This document shows, in pieces, positions 1 to 16,441 of a stretch of 64,000 bases of DNA. The stretch comes from Megachile rotundata. Taxonomy: Eukaryota > Arthropoda > Insecta > Hymenoptera > Megachilidae. Where the stretch lies: contig NW_027473620.1 of NCBI RefSeq assembly GCF_050947335.1, positions 1 to 64,000 on the forward strand. Reading direction: 5' to 3'. Every line of letters begins with the position of its first letter. Position 1 is the first letter of the stretch. The notes beneath the pieces are model-generated. The model made no database searches. It worked only from the letters and a program-made list of their open reading frames with translations, and was not told the origin of the DNA. A program made the position numbers and the translations under genes.

Positions 1-3000
1 TCGATCATATCTGCATAATATGGTTAATAATATGAGTTAGATTAATAATAACAAGAGTAAAGAGTATAGTAATTATCGTTCTACCGATCATATAAGCATA
101 ATATGGCTAATAATATGAGTTAGATTGATAATAATAAGAGTAATAGGTATAGTAATTATCGTTCTACCGATCATATAAGCATAATATGGCTAATAATATG
201 AGTTAGATTGATAATAATAAGAGTAATAAGTATAGTAATTGTCGTCCTATCGATCACATCTGCATAATATGGTTAATAATATGAGTTGGATTGATAATAG
301 TGAGTGTAATAAGCATAGTAATTGTGGTTCTATCGATCATATAAGCATAATATGGCTAATAATATGAGTTAGATTGATAATAATAAGAGTAATAAGTATA
401 GTAATTGTCGTCCTATCGATCACATCTGCATAATATCGTTAATAATATGAGTTAGATTGATAACAGTGAGTGTAAGAAGTATAGTGATTGTCGTTCTGTC
501 GATCACATAAGCACAATATGGCTAATAATATGAGTTAGATTGATAATAATAAGAGTAATAAGTATAGTAATTGTCGGTCTATCGATCATATAACCATAAT
601 ATGGCTAATAATATGAGTTAGGTTGATAATAATAAGAGTAATAAGTATAGTAATTGTCGTCCTATCGATCATATAAGCATAATATGGCTAATAATATGAG
701 TTAGATTGATAATGATAAGAGTAATAAGTACAGTAATTATCGTTCTACCGATCATATAAGCATAATATGGCTAATAATATGAGTTAGGTTGATAATAATA
801 AGAGTAATAAGTATAGTAATTGTCGTTCTATCCATCATATAAGCATAATATGGCTAATAATATGAGTTAGTTTGATAATAATAAGAGTAATAAGTATAGT
901 AATTGTCGTTCTATCGATCATATAAGCATAATGTGGCTAATAATATGAGTTAGATTGATAATAATAAGAGTAATAGGTAAAGTAATTATCGTTCTACCGA
1001 TCATATAAGCATAATATGGCTAATAATATGAGTTAGATTGATAATAATAAGAGTAATAAGTATAGTAATTGTCGTTCTATCGATCATATAAGCATAATAT
1101 GGCTAATAATATGAATTAGGTCGATAATTATAAGAGTAATAAGTATAGTAATTGTCGTTCTATCGATCATATTTGCATAATATAGTTAATAGTATGAGTT
1201 AGATTGATATCAGTGAGTGTAATAAGTATAGTAATTGTCGTTCTATCGATCATATAAGCATAATGTGGCTAATAATATGAGTTAGATTGATAATAATAAG
1301 AGTAATAGGTAAAGTAATTATCGTTCTACCGATCATATAAGCATAATATGGTTAATAATATGAGTTAGATTGATAATAATAAGAGTAATAAGTATAGTAA
1401 TTGTCGTTCTACAGATCACATAAGCATAATATAGCTAATAATATGAGTTAGATTGATAATAATAAGAGTAGTGGGCATAGTAATTGTCGTTTTATCGATC
1501 ATATCTGAATAATATGGTTAATAATATGAGTTAGATTGATAATAATAAGAGTAAAAAGTATATTTATTGTCGTTCTATTGATCATATAAGCATAATATGG
1601 CTAATAATATGGGTTGGATTGATAATAGTAAGACTAATAAGTATAGTAATGGTCGTTCTATCGATCATAAAAGCATAATATGGCTAATAAAATGAGTTAG
1701 ATTGATAATATTGAGTGTAATAAGTATAGTAATTGTCGTTCTATCGATCATATAAGCATAATATGGCTAATGATATGAGTTAGATTGATAATAATAACAG
1801 TAATGAGTATAGTAGTTGTCGTTCTATCGATCATATAAGCATAATGTGGCTAATAATATGAGTAAGATTGATAATAATAAGAGTAATAAGTATAGTAATT
1901 GTCGTTCTATCGATCATATTTGCATAATATCGTTAATAATATGAGTTAGATTGATAATAATAAGAGTAATAAGTATAGTAATTGTCGGTCTATCGATCAT
2001 ATAAGCATAATATGGCTAATAATATGAGTTAGGTTGATAATAATAAGAGTAATAAGTATAGTAATTGTCGTCCTATCGATCATATAAGCATAATATGGCT
2101 AATAATATGAGTTAGATTGATAATGATAAGAGTAATAAGTACAGTAATTGTCGTTCTACCGATCATATAAGCATAATATGGCTAATAATATGAGTTAGGT
2201 TGATAATAATAAATGTAGTGAGTATAGTAATTGTCGTTCTATCGATCATATTATCATAATATGGCTAATAATATGAGTTAGTTTGATAATAATAAGAGTA
2301 ATAAGTATAGTAATTGTCGTTCTATCGATCATATAAGCATAATGTGGCTAATAATATGAGTTAGATTGATAATAATAAGAGTAATAGGTATAGTAATTAT
2401 CGTTCTACCGATCATATAAGCATAATATGGCTAATAATATGAGTTAGATTGATAATAATAAGAGTAATAAGTATAGTAATTGTCGTCCTATCGATCATAT
2501 AAGCATAATATGGCTAATAATATGAGTTAGATTGATAATGATAAGAGTAATAAGTACAGTAATTGTCGTTCTACCGATCATATAAGCATAATATGGCTAA
2601 TAATATGAGTTAGGTTGATAATAATAAATGTAGTGAGTATAGTAATTGTCGTTCTATCGACCATATAAGCATAATATGGCTAATAATATGAGTTAGTTTG
2701 ATAATAATAAGAGTAATAAGTATAGTAATTGTCGTTCTATCGATCATATAAGCATAATGTGGCTAATAATATGAGTTAGCTTGATAATAATAAGAGTAAT
2801 AGGTATAGTAATTATCGTTCTACCGATCATATAAGCATAATATGGCTAATAATATGAGTTAGATTGATAATAATAAGAGTAATAAGTATAGTAATTGTCG
2901 TCCTATCGATCACATCTGCATAATATGGTTAATAATATGAGTTGGATTGATAATAGTGAGTGTAATAAGCATAGTAATTGTGGTTCTATCGATCATATAA

Positions 3001-5484
3001 GCATAATATGGCTAATAATATGAGTTAGATTGATAATAATAAGAGTAATAAGTATAGTAATTGTCGTTCTATCGATCATATTTGCATAATATGGTTAATA
3101 ATATGAGTTAGATTGATAACAGTGAGTGTAATAAGTATAGTAATTGTCGTCCTATCGATCATATAAGCATAATATGGCTAATAATATGAGTTAGGTTGAT
3201 AATAATAAGAGTAATAAGTATAGTAATTGTCGTTCTATCGATCATATAAGCATAATATGGCTAATAATATGAGTTAGGTTGATAATAATAAGAGTAATAA
3301 GTATAGTAATTGTCGTTCTACAGATCATATAAGCATAATATAGCTAATAATATGAGTTAGATTGATAATAATAAGAGTAGTGGGCATAGTAATTGTCGTT
3401 CTATCGATCATATCTGAATAATATGGTTAATAGTATGAGTTAGATTGATAATAATAAGAGTAAAAAGTATATTTATTGTCGTTCTATTCATCATATAAGC
3501 ATAATATGGCTAATAATATGGGTTGGATTGATAATAATAAGACTAATACGTATAGTAATGGTCGTTCTATCGATCATAAAAGCATAATATGGCTAATAAA
3601 ATGAGTTAGATTGATAATATTGAGTGTAATAAGTATAGTAATTGTCGTTCTATCGATCATATAAGCATAATATGGCTAATGATATGAGTTAGATTGATAA
3701 TAATAAGAGTAATGAGTATAGTAGTTGTTGTTCTATCGATCATATCTGCATAATATGGTTAATAATATGAGTTAGATTAATAATAACAAGAGTAAAGAGT
3801 ATAGTAATTATCGTTCTACCGATCATATAAGCATAATATGGCTAATAATATGAGTTAGGTTGATAATAATAAGAGTAATAAGTATAGTAATTGTCGTTCT
3901 ATCGATCATATAAGCATAATATGGCTAATAATATGAGTTAGGTTGATAATAATAAGAGTAATAAGTATAGTAATTGTCGTTCTATCGATCATATAAGCAT
4001 AATGTGGCTAATAATATGAGTAAGATTGATAATAATAAGAGTAATAAGTATAGTAATTGTCGTTCTATCGATCATATTTGCATAATATCGTTAATAATAT
4101 GAGTTAGATTGATAACAGTGAGTGTAAGAAGTATAGTGATTGTCGTTCTGTCGATCACATAAGCACAATATGGCTAATAATATGAGTTAGATTGATAATA
4201 ATAAGAGTAATAAGTATAGTAATTGTCGGTCTATCGATCATATAAGCATAATATGGCTAATAATATGAGTTAGGTTGATAATAATAAGAGTAATAAGTAT
4301 AGTAATTGTCGTCCTATCGATCATATAAGCATAATATGGCTAATAATATGAGTTAGATTGATAATGATAAGAGTAATAAGTACAGTAATGGTCGTTCTAC
4401 CGATCATATAAGCATAATATGGCTAATAATATGAGTTAGGTTGATAATAATAAATGTAGTGAGTATAGTAATTGTCGTTCTATCGATCATATAAGCATAA
4501 TATGGCTAATAATATGAGTTAGTTTGATAATAATAAGAGTAATAAGTATAGTAATTGTCGTTCTATCGATCATATAAGCATAATGTGGCTAATAATATGA
4601 GTTAGATTGATAATAATAAGAGTAGTAGGTATAGTAATTATCGTTCTATCGATCATATAAGCATAATATGGCTAATAATATGAGTTAGATTGATAATAAT
4701 AAGAGTAAAAAGTATAGTAATTGTCGTCCTATCGATCATATTTGCGTAATATGGTTAATAATATGAGTTAGATTGATAACAGTGAGTGTAATAAGTATTG
4801 TGATTGTCGTTCTGTCGATCACATAAGCACAATATGGCTAATAATATGAGTTAGATTGATAATAATAGGAGTAATAAGTATAGTAATTGTCATTCTATCG
4901 GTCATATTTGCATAACATGGTTAATAATATGAGTTAGGTTGATAAAAATAAGTATAACAAGTATAGTAATTGTCGTCCTATCGATCATATAAGCATAATA
5001 TGGCTAATAATATGAGTTAGATTGATAATAATAAGAGTAATAAGTATAGTAATTGTCGTCCTATCGATCATATAAGCATAATATGGCTAATAATATGAGT
5101 TAGATTAATAATAGTAAGAGTAATATGTATAGTAATTATCGTTCTACCGATCATATAAGCATAATATGGTTAATAATATGAGTTAGATTAATAATAATAA
5201 GAGTAAAGAGTATAGTAATTATCGTTCTACCGATCATATAAGCATAATATGGCTAATAATATGAGTTAGGTTGATAATAATAAATGTAGTGAGTATAGTA
5301 ATTGTCGTTCTATCGATCATATAAGCATAATATGGCTAATAATATGAGTTAGTTTGATAATAATAAGAGTAATAAGTATAGTAATTGTCGTTCTATCGAT
5401 CATATAAGCATAATGTGGCTAATAATATGAGTTAGATTGATAATAATAAGAGTAATAGGTATAGTAATTATCGTTCTACCGATC

Positions 5485-6010
5485 ATATAAGCATAATATG
5501 GCTAATAATATTATTTAGATTGATAATAGTGAGTGTAATAAGTATAGTAATTGTCGTTCTATCGATCATACAAGCATAGTATGGCTCATAATATGTGTTA
5601 GATTGATAATAATAAGAGTAATAAGTATAGTAATTGTCGTTCTACAGATCACATAAGCATAATATGGCCAATAATATGAGTTAGATTGATAATAATAAGA
5701 GTAATGAGTATAGTAATTGTCGTTCTATCGATCACATAAGCATAATATGGATAATAATATGAGTTAGATTGATAATAATAAGAGTAGTGGGCATAGTAAT
5801 TGTCGTTCTATCGATCATATCTGAATAATATGGTTAATACTATGAGTTAGATTGATAATAATAAGAGTAAAAAGTATATTAATTGTCGTTCTATCCATCA
5901 TATAAGCATAATATGGCTAATAATATGAGTTAGTTTGATAATAATAAAAGTAGTGAGTATAGTAATTGTCGTTCTATCGATCATATAAGCATGATATGGC
6001 TAATAATATG
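5485..6010 (+). repeat. Block repeated 25 monomers downstream, copy 1
   Basis: This run of about six variant monomers (TTATTTAG, CATACAAGCATAG, ATGGCCAATAAT, ATGGATAATAAT, AGTGGGCATAG, then the TATATTAATTG type) recurs at 7560-8085. The TTATTTAG sites at 5511 and 7586 are 2,075 bp apart (25 x 83). The two copies differ at a few bases, for example GTAAAAAG near 5868 against GTAACAAG near 7943. Confidence 0.8.
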
Positions 6011-7559
6011 AGTTAGGTTGATAATAATAAGAGTAATGAGTATAGTAGTTGTTGTTCTATCGATCATATCTGCATAATATGGCTAATAATATGAGTTAGA
6101 TTGATAATAATAAGAGTAATAAGTATAGTAATTGTCGGTCTATCGATCATATAAGCATAATATGGCTAATAATATGAGTTAGGTTGATAATAATAAGAGT
6201 AATAAGTATAGTAATTGTCGTGCTATCGATCATATAAGCATAATATGGCTAATAATATGAGTTAGATTGATAATGATAAGAGTAATAAGTACAGTAATTG
6301 TCGTTCTACCGATCATATAAGCATAATATGGCTAATAATATGAGTTAGGTTGATAATAATAAATGTAGTGAGTATAGTAATTGTCGTTCTATCGATCATA
6401 TAAGCATAATATGGCTAATAATATGAGTTAGTTTGATAATAATAAGAGTAATAAGTATAGTAATTGTCGTTCTATCGATCATATAAGCATAATGTGGCTA
6501 ATAATATGAGTTAGATTGATAATAATAAGAGTAATAGGTATAGTAATTATCGTTCTACCGATCATATAAGCATAATATGGCTAATAATATGAGTTAGATT
6601 GATAATAATAAGAGTAATAAGTATAGTAATTGTCGTCCTATCGATCACATCTGCATAATATGGTTAATAATATGAGTTGGATTGATAATAGTGAGTGTAA
6701 TAAGCATAGTAATTGTGGTTCTATCGATCATATAAGCATAATATGGCTAATAATATGAGTTAGATTGATAATAATAAGAGTAATAAGTATAGTAATTGTC
6801 GTTCTATCGATCATATTTGCATAATATGGTTAATAATATGAGTTAGATTGATAACAGTGAGTGTAATAAGTATAGTAATTGTCGTCCTATCGATCATATA
6901 AGCATAATATGGCTAATAATATGAGTTAGGGTGATAATAATAAAAGTAGTGAGTATAGTAATTGTCGTTCTATCGATCATATAAGCATAATATGGCTAAT
7001 AATATGAGTTAGGTTGATAATAATAAGAGTAATAAGTATAGTAATTGTCGTACTACAGATCACATAAGCATAATATAGCTAATAATATGAGTTAGATTGA
7101 TAATAATAAGAGTAATAAGTATAGTAATTGTCGTCCTATCGATCATATAAGCATAATATGGCTAATAATATGAGTTAGGTTGATAATAATAAATGTAGTG
7201 AGTATAGTAATTGTCGCTCTATCGATCATATAAGCATAATATGGCTAATAATATGAGTTAGTTTGATAATAATAAGAGTAATAAGTATAGTAATTGTCGT
7301 TCTATCGATCATATAAGCATAATGTGGCTAATAATATGAGTTAGATTGATAATAATAAGAGTAATAGGTATAGTAATTATCGTTCTACCGATCATATAAG
7401 CATAATATGGCTAATAATATGAGTTAGATTGATAACAGTGAGTGTAATAAGTATAGTGATTGTCGTTCTATCGATCATGTAAGCATAATGTGGCTAATAA
7501 TATGAGTTAGATTTATAATAATAAGAGTACTGAGTATAGTAATTGTCGTTCTATCGATC

Positions 7560-8085
7560 ATATAAGCATAATATGGCTAATAATATTATTTAGATTGATA
7601 ATAGTGAGTGTAATAAGTATAGTAATTGTCGTTCTATCGATCATACAAGCATAGTATGGCTCATAATATGTGTTAGATTGATAATAATAAGAGTAATAAG
7701 TATAGTAATTGTCGTTCTACAGATCACATAAGCATAATATGGCCAATAATATGAGTTAGATTGATAATAATAAGAGTAATGAGTATAGTAATTGTCGTTC
7801 TATCGATCACATAAGCATAATATGGATAATAATATGAGTTAGATTGATAATAATAAGAGTAGTGGGCATAGTAATTGTCGTTCTATCGATCATATCTGAA
7901 TAATATGGTTAATACTATGAGTTAGATTGATAATAATAAGAGTAACAAGTATATTAATTGTCGTTCTATCCATCATATAAGCATAATATGGCTAATAATA
8001 TGAGTTAGTTTGATAATAATAAAAGTAGTGAGTATAGTAATTGTCGTTCTATCGATCATATAAGCATGATATGGCTAATAATATG
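7560..8085 (+). repeat. Block repeated 25 monomers downstream, copy 2
   Basis: Partner of 5485-6010. The TTATTTAG cassette recurs further on, near 12.4, 17.7 and 23.4 kb, so this is a widely amplified sub-block. Confidence 0.75.
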
Positions 8086-11000
8086 AGTTAGATTGATAAT
8101 AATAAGAGTAATAAGAATAGTAATTGTCGTTCAATCGATCATATCTGCATAATATGGTTAATAATATGAGTTAGATTGATAATAGTGAGTGTAATAGGTA
8201 TAGTAATTGTCGTTCTATCGATCATATAAGCATAATATGGCTGATAATATGAGTTAGATTGATAATGATAAGAGTAATAAGTATAGCAATTGTCGTTCTA
8301 TCGATCATATAAGCATAATATGGCTAATAATATGAGTTAGATTGATAATTATAAGAGTAATAAGTATAGTAATTGTGGTTCTATCGATCATTTAAGCATA
8401 ATATGGCTAATAATATGAGTTAGGTTGATAATAATAAGAGTAATAAGTATAGTAATTGTCGTTCTATCGATCATTTAAGCATAATATGGCTAATAATATG
8501 AGTTAGGTTGATAATAATAAGAGTAATGAGTATAGTAGTTGTTGTTCTATCGATCATATCTGCATAATATTGCTAATAATATGAGTTAGATTGATAATAA
8601 TAAGAGTAATAAGTATAGTAATTGTCGGTCTATCGATCATATAAGCATAATATGGCTAATAATATGAGTTAGGTTGATAATAATAAGAGTAATAAGTATA
8701 GTAATTGTCGTCCTATCGATCATATAAGCATAATATGGCTAATAATATGAGTTAGATTGATAATGATAAGAGTAATAAGTACAGTAATTGTCGTTCTACC
8801 GATCATATAAGCATAATATGGCTAATAATATGAGTTAGGTTGATAATAATAAATGTAGTGAGTATAGTAATTGTCGTTCTATCGATCATATAAGCATAAT
8901 ATGGCTAATAATATGAGTTAGTTTGATAATAATAAGAGTAATAAGTATAGTAATTGTCGTTCTATCGATCATATAAGCATAATGTGGCTAATAATATGAG
9001 TTAGATTGATAATAATAAGAGTAATAGGTATAGTAATTATCGTTCTACCGATCATATAAGCATAATATGGCTAATAATATGAGTTAGATTGATAATAATA
9101 AGAGTAATAAGTATAGTAATTGTCGTCCTATCGATCACATCTGCATAATATGGTTAATAATATGAGTTGGATTGATAATAGTGAGTGTAATAAGCATAGT
9201 AATTGTGGTTCTATCGATCATATAAGCATAATATGGCTAATAATATGAGTTAGATTGATAATAATAAGAGTAATAAGTATAGTAATTGTCGTTCTATCGA
9301 TCATATTTGCATAATATGGTTAATAATATGAGTTAGATTGATAACAGTGAGTGTAATAAGTATAGTAATTGTCGTCCTATCGATCATATAAGCATAATAT
9401 GGCTAATAATATGAGTTAGATTGATAATAATAAGAGTAATAAGTATAGTAATTGTCGTCCTATCGATCACATCTGCATAATATGGTTAATAATATGAGTT
9501 GGATTGATAATAGTGAGTGTAATAAGCATAGTAATTGTGGTTCTATCGATCATATAAGCATAATATGGCTAATAATATGAGTTAGATTGATAATAATAAG
9601 AGTAATAAGTATAGTAATTGTCGTTCTATCGATCATATTTGCATAATATGGTTAATAATATGAGTTAGATTGATAACAGTGAGTGTAATAAGTATAGTAA
9701 TTGTCGTCCTATCGATCATATAAGCATAATATGGCTAATAATATGAGTTAGGGTGATAATAATAAAAGTAGTGAGTATAGTAATTGTCGTTCTATCGATC
9801 ATATAAGCATGATATGGCTAATAATATGAGTTAGATTGATAATAATAAGAGTAATAAGTATAGTAATTGTCGTCCTATCGATCATATAAGCATAATATGG
9901 CTAATAATATGAGTTAGATTAATAATAGTAAGAGTAATATGTATAGTAATTATCGTTCTACCGATCATATAAGCATAATATGGTTAATAATATGAGTTAG
10001 ATTAATAATAATAAGAGTAAAGAGTATAGTAATTATCGTTCTACCGATCATATCTGCATAATATGGTTAATAATATGAGTTAGATTAATAATAACAAGAG
10101 TAAAGAGTATAGTAATTATCGTTCTACCGATCATATAAGCATAATATGGCTAATAATATGAGTTAGGTTGATAATAATAAGAGTAATAAGTATAGTAATT
10201 GTCGTTCTATCGATCATATAAGCATAATATGGCTAATAATATGAGTTAGGTTGATAATAATAAGAGTAATAAGTATAGTAATTGTCGTTCTACCGATCAT
10301 ATAAGCATAATGTGGCTAATAATATGAGTAAGATTGATAATAATAAGAGTAATAAGTATAGTAATTGTCGTTCTATCGATCATATTTGCATAATATCGTT
10401 AATAATATGAGTTAGATTGATAACAGTGAGTGTAAGAAGTATAGTGATTGTCGTTCTGTCGATCACATAAGCACAATATGGCTAATAATATGAGTTAGAT
10501 TGATAATAATAAGAGTAATAAGTATAGTAATTGTCGGTCTATCGATCATATAAGCATAATATGGCTAATAATATGAGTTAGGTTGATAATAATAAGAGTA
10601 ATAAGTATAGTAATTGTCGTCCTATCGATCATATTTGCATAATATGGTTAATAATATGAGTTAGATTGATAACAGTGAGTGTAATAAGTATAGTAATTGT
10701 CGTCCTATCGATCATATAAGCATAATATGGCTAATAATATGAGTTAGGGTGATAATAATAAAAGTAGTGAGTATAGTAATTGTCGTTCTATCGATCATAT
10801 AAGCATGATATGGCTAATAATATGAGTTAGATTGATAATAATAAGAGTAATAAGAATAGTAATTGTCGTTCAATCGATCATATCTGCATAATATGGTTAA
10901 TAATATGAGTTAGATTGATAATAGTGAGTGTAATAGGTATAGTAATTGTCGTTCTATCGATCATATAAGCATAATATGGCTGATAATATGAGTTAGATTG

Positions 11001-11129
11001 ATAATAGTGAGTGTAATAAGTATAGTAATTGTCATTCTATCGGTCATATTTGCATAACATGGTTAATAATATGAGTTAGGTTGATAAAAATAAGAATAAC
11101 AAGTATAGTAATTGTCGTCCTATCGATCA

Positions 11130-14100
11130 TATAAGCATAATATGGCTAATAATATGAGTTAGATTGATAATAATAAGAGTAATAAGTATAGTAATTGTCG
11201 TCCTATCGATCATATAAGCATAATATGGCTAATAATATGAGTTAGATTAATAATAGTAAGAGTAATATGTATAGTAATTATCGTTCTACCGATCATATAA
11301 GCATAATATGGTTAATAATATGAGTTAGATTAATAATAATAAGAGTAAAGAGTATAGTAATTATCGTTCTACCGATCATATCTGCATAATATGGTTAATA
11401 ATATGAGTTAGATTAATAATAACAAGAGTAAAGAGTATAGTAATTATCGTTCTACCGATCATATAAGCATAATATGGCTAATAATATGAGTTAGGTTGAT
11501 AATAATAAGAGTAATAAGTATAGTAATTGTCGTTCTATCGATCATATAAGCATAATATGGCTAATAATATGAGTTAGATTGATAATAATAACAGTAATAA
11601 GTATAGTAATTGTCGTTCTACCGATCATATAAGCATAATGTGGCTAATAATATGAGTAAGATTGATAATAATAAGAGTAATAAGTATAGTAATTGTCGTT
11701 CTATCGATCATATTTGCATAATATCGTTAATAATATGAGTTAGATTGATAACAGTGAGTGTAAGAAGTATAGTGATTGTCGTTCTGTCGATCACATAAGC
11801 ACAATATGGCTAATAATATGAGTTAGATTGATAATAATAAGAGTAATAAGTATAGTAATTGTCGGTCTATCGATCATATAAGCATAATATGGCTAATAAT
11901 ATGAGTTAGGTTGATAATAATAAGAGTAATAAGTATAGTAATTGTCGTCCTATCGATCATATAAGCATAATATGGCTAATAATATGAGTTAGGTTGATAA
12001 TAATAAATGTAGTGAGTATAGTAATTGTCGTTCTATCGATCATATAAGCATAATATGGCTAATAATATGAGTTAGTTTGATAATAATAAGAGTAATAAGT
12101 ATAGTAATTGTCGTTCTATCGATCATATAAGCATAATGTGGCTAATAATATGAGTTAGATTGATAATAATAAGAGTAATAGGTATAGTAATTATCGTTCT
12201 ACCGATCATATAAGCATAATATGGCTAATAATATGAGTTAGATTGATAACAGTGAGTGTAATAAGTATAGTGATTGTCGTTCTATCGATCATGTAAGCAT
12301 AATGTGGCTAATAATATGAGTTAGATTTATAATAATAAGAGTACTGAGTATAGTAATTGTCGTTCTATCGATCATATAAGCATAATATGGCTAATAATAT
12401 TATTTAGATTGATAATAGTGAGTGTAATAAGTATAGTAATTGTCGTTCTATCGATCATACAAGCATAGTATGGCTCATAATATGTGTTAGATTGATAATA
12501 ATAAGAGTAATAAGTATAGTAATTGTCGTTCTACAGATCACATAAGCATAATATGGCCAATAATATGAGTTAGATTGATAATAATAAGAGTAATGAGTAT
12601 AGTAATTGTCGTTCTATCGATCACATAAGCATAATATGGATAATAATATGAGTTAGATTGATAATAATAAGAGTAATAAGAATAGTAATTGTCGTTCAAT
12701 CGATCATATCTGCATAATATGGTTAATAATATGAGTTAGATTGATAATAGTGAGTGTAATAGGTATAGTAATTGTCGTTCTATCGATCATATAAGCATAA
12801 TATGGCTGATAATATGAGTTAGATTGATAATGATAAGAGTAATAAGTATAGCAATTGTCGTTCTATCGATCATATAAGCATAATATGGCTAATAATATGA
12901 GTTAGATTGATAATTATAAGAGTAATAAGTATAGTAATTGTGGTTCTATCGATCATTTAAGCATAATATTGCTAATAATATGAGTTAGGTTGATAATAAT
13001 AAGAGTAATAAGTATAGTAATTGTCGTTCTATCGATCATTTAAGCATAATATGGCTAATAATATGAGTTAGGTTGATAATAATAAGAGTAATGAGTATAG
13101 TAGTTGTTGTTCTATCGATCATATCTGCATAATATGGCTAATAATATGAGTTAGATTGATAATAATAAGAGTAATAAGTATAGTAATTGTCGGTCTATCG
13201 ATCATATAAGCATAATATGGCTAATAATATGAGTTAGGTTGATAATAATAAGAGTAATAAGTATAGTAATTGTCGTCCTATCGATCATATAAGCATAATA
13301 TGGCTAATAATATGAGTTAGTTTGATAATAATAAAAGTAGTGAGTATAGTAATTGTCGTTCTATCGATCATATAAGCATGATATGGCTAATAATATGAGT
13401 TAGATTGATAATAATAAGAGTAATAAGAATAGTAATTGTCGTTCAATCGATCATATCTGCATAATATGGTTAATAATATGAGTTAGATTGATAATAGTGA
13501 GTGTAATAGGTATAGTAATTGTCGTTCTATCGATCATATAAGCATAATATGGCTGATAATATGAGTTAGATTGATAATGATAAGAGTAATAAGTATAGCA
13601 ATTGTCGTTCTATCGATCATATAAGCATAATATGGCTAATAATATGAGTTAGATTGATAATTATAAGAGTAATAAGTATAGTAATTGTGGTTCTATCGAT
13701 CATTTAAGCATAATATTGCTAATAATATGAGTTAGGTTGATAATAATAAGAGTATTAAGTATAGTAATTGTCGTTCTATCGATCATTTAAGCATAATATG
13801 GCTAATAATATGAGTTAGGTTGATAATAATAAGAGTAATGAGTATAGTAGTTGTTGTTCTATCGATCATATCTGCATAATATGGCTAATAATATGAGTTA
13901 GATTGATAATAATAAGAGTAATAAGTATAGTAATTGTCGGTCTATCGATCATATAAGCATAATATGGCTAATAATATGAGTTAGGTTGATAATAATAAGA
14001 GTAATAAGTATAGTAATTGTCGTCCTATCGATCATATAAGCATAATATGGCTAATAATATGAGTTAGATTGATAATGATAAGAGTAATAAGTACAGTAAT

Positions 14101-16441
14101 TGTCGTTCTACCGATCATATAAGCATAATATGGCTAATAATATGAGTTAGGTTGATAATAATAAATGTAGTGAGTATAGTAATTGTCGTTCTATCGATCA
14201 TATAAGCATAATATGGCTAATAATATGAGTTAGTTTGATAATAATAAGAGTAATAAGTATAGTAATTGTCGTTCTATCGATCATATAAGCATAATGTGGC
14301 TAATAATATGAGTTAGATTGATAATAATAAGAGTAATAGGTATAGTAATTATCGTTCTACCGATCATATAAGCATAATATGGCTAATAATATGAGTTAGA
14401 TTGATAATAATAAGAGTAATAAGTATAGTAATTGTCGTCCTATCGATCACATCTGCATAATATGGTTAATAATATGAGTTGGATTGATAATAGTGAGTGT
14501 AATAAGCATAGTAATTGTGGTTCTATCGATCATATAAGCATAATATGGCTAATAATATGAGTTAGATTGATAATAATAAGAGTAATAAGTATAGTAATTG
14601 TCGTTCTATCGATCATATTTGCATAATATGGTTAATAATATGAGTTAGATTGATAACAGTGAGTGTAATAAGTATAGTAATTGTCGTCCTATCGATCATA
14701 TAAGCATAATATGGCTAATAATATGAGTTAGTGTGATAATAATAAAAGTAGTGAGTATAGTAATTGTCGTTCTATCGATCATATAAGCTTGATATGGCTA
14801 ATAATATGAGTTAGATTGATAATAATAAGAGTAATAAGAATAGTAATTGTCGTTCAATCGATCATATCTGCATAATATGGTTAATAATATGAGTTAGATT
14901 GATAATAGTGAGTGTAATAGGTATAGTAATTGTCGTTCTATCGATCATATAAGCATAATATGGCTGATAATATGAGTTAGATTGATAATGATAAGAGTAA
15001 TAAGTATAGCAATTGTCGTTCTATCGATCATATAAGCATAATATGGCTAATAATATGAGTTAGATTGATAATTATAAGAGTAATAAGTATAGTAATTGTC
15101 GTTCTATCGATCATTTAAGCATAATATGGCTAATAATATGAGTTAGGTTGATAATAATAAGAGTAATGAGTATAGTAGTTGTTGTTCTATCGATCATATC
15201 TGCATAATATGGTTAATAATATGAGTTAGATTGATAATAATAAGAGTAAAAAGTATAGTAATTGTCGTTCTATCGATCATATAAGCATAATATGGCTAAT
15301 AATATGAGTTAGATTAATAATAGTAAGAGTAATATGTATAGTAATTATCGTTCTACCGATCATATAAGCATAATATGGTTAATAATATGAGTCAGATTAA
15401 TAATAATAAGAGTAAAGAGTATAGTAATTATCGTTCTACCGATCATATAAGCATAATATGGCTAATAATATGAGTTAGGTTGATAATAATAAGAGTAATA
15501 AGTATAGTAATTGTCGTTCTATCGATCATATAAGCATAATATGGCCAATAATATGAGTTAGGTTGATAATAATAAGAGTAATAAGTATAGTAATTGTCGT
15601 TCTACAGATCACATAAGCATAATATAGCTAATAATATGAGTTAGATTGACAATAATAAGAGTAGTGGGCATAGTAATTGTCGTTCTATCGATCATATCTG
15701 AATAATAGGGTTAATAATATGAGTTAGATTGATAATAATAAGAGTAAAAAGTATATTTATTGTCGTTCTATTCATCATATAAGCATAATATGGCTAATAA
15801 TATGGGTTGGATTGATAATAATAAGACTAATAAGTATAGTAATGGTCGTTCTATCGATCATAAAAGCATAATATGGCTAATAAAATGAGTTAGATTGATA
15901 ATATTGAGTGTAATAAGTATAGTAATTGTCGTTCTATCGATCATATAAGCATAATATGGCTAATGATATGAGTTAGATTGATAATAATAAGAGTAATGAG
16001 TATAGTAGTTGTTGTTCTATCGATCATATCTGCATAATATGGTTAATAATATGAGTTAGATTAATAATAACAAGAGTAAAGAGTATAGTAATTATCGTTC
16101 TACCGATCATATAAGCATAATATGGCTAATAATATGAGTTAGGTTGATAATAATAAGAGTAATAAGTATAGTAATTGTCGTTCTATCGATCATATAAGCA
16201 TAATATGGCTAATAATATGAGTTAGGTTGATAATAATAAGAGTAATAAGTATAGTAATTGTCGGTCTATCGATCATATAAGCATAATATGGCTAATAATA
16301 TGAGTTAGGTTGATAATAATAAGAGTAATAAGTATAGTAATTGTCGTCCTATCGATCATATAAGCATAATATGGCTAATAATATGAGTTAGATTGATAAT
16401 GATAAGAGTAATAAGTACAGTAATGGTCGTTCTATCGATCA
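11130..16441 (+). repeat. Long higher-order repeat, copy 1 (64 monomers)
   Basis: Block of 64 monomers followed directly by a related copy at 16442-21284. The variant order matches: the AGATTAATAATAG monomers at 11244 and 16556 and the TTATTTAG monomers at 12400 and 17712 are 5,312 bp apart (64 x 83). Further right, the GTGTGATAAT monomers at 14731 and 19545 and the CTGAATAATAGGG monomers at 15698 and 20512 are 4,814 bp apart (58 x 83). The six-monomer difference lies in 12673-13300. There, copy 1 contains a nine-monomer repeat of itself: the AAGAATAG variant recurs at 12678 and 13425, 747 bp apart. Edges are accurate to about one monomer. Confidence 0.85.
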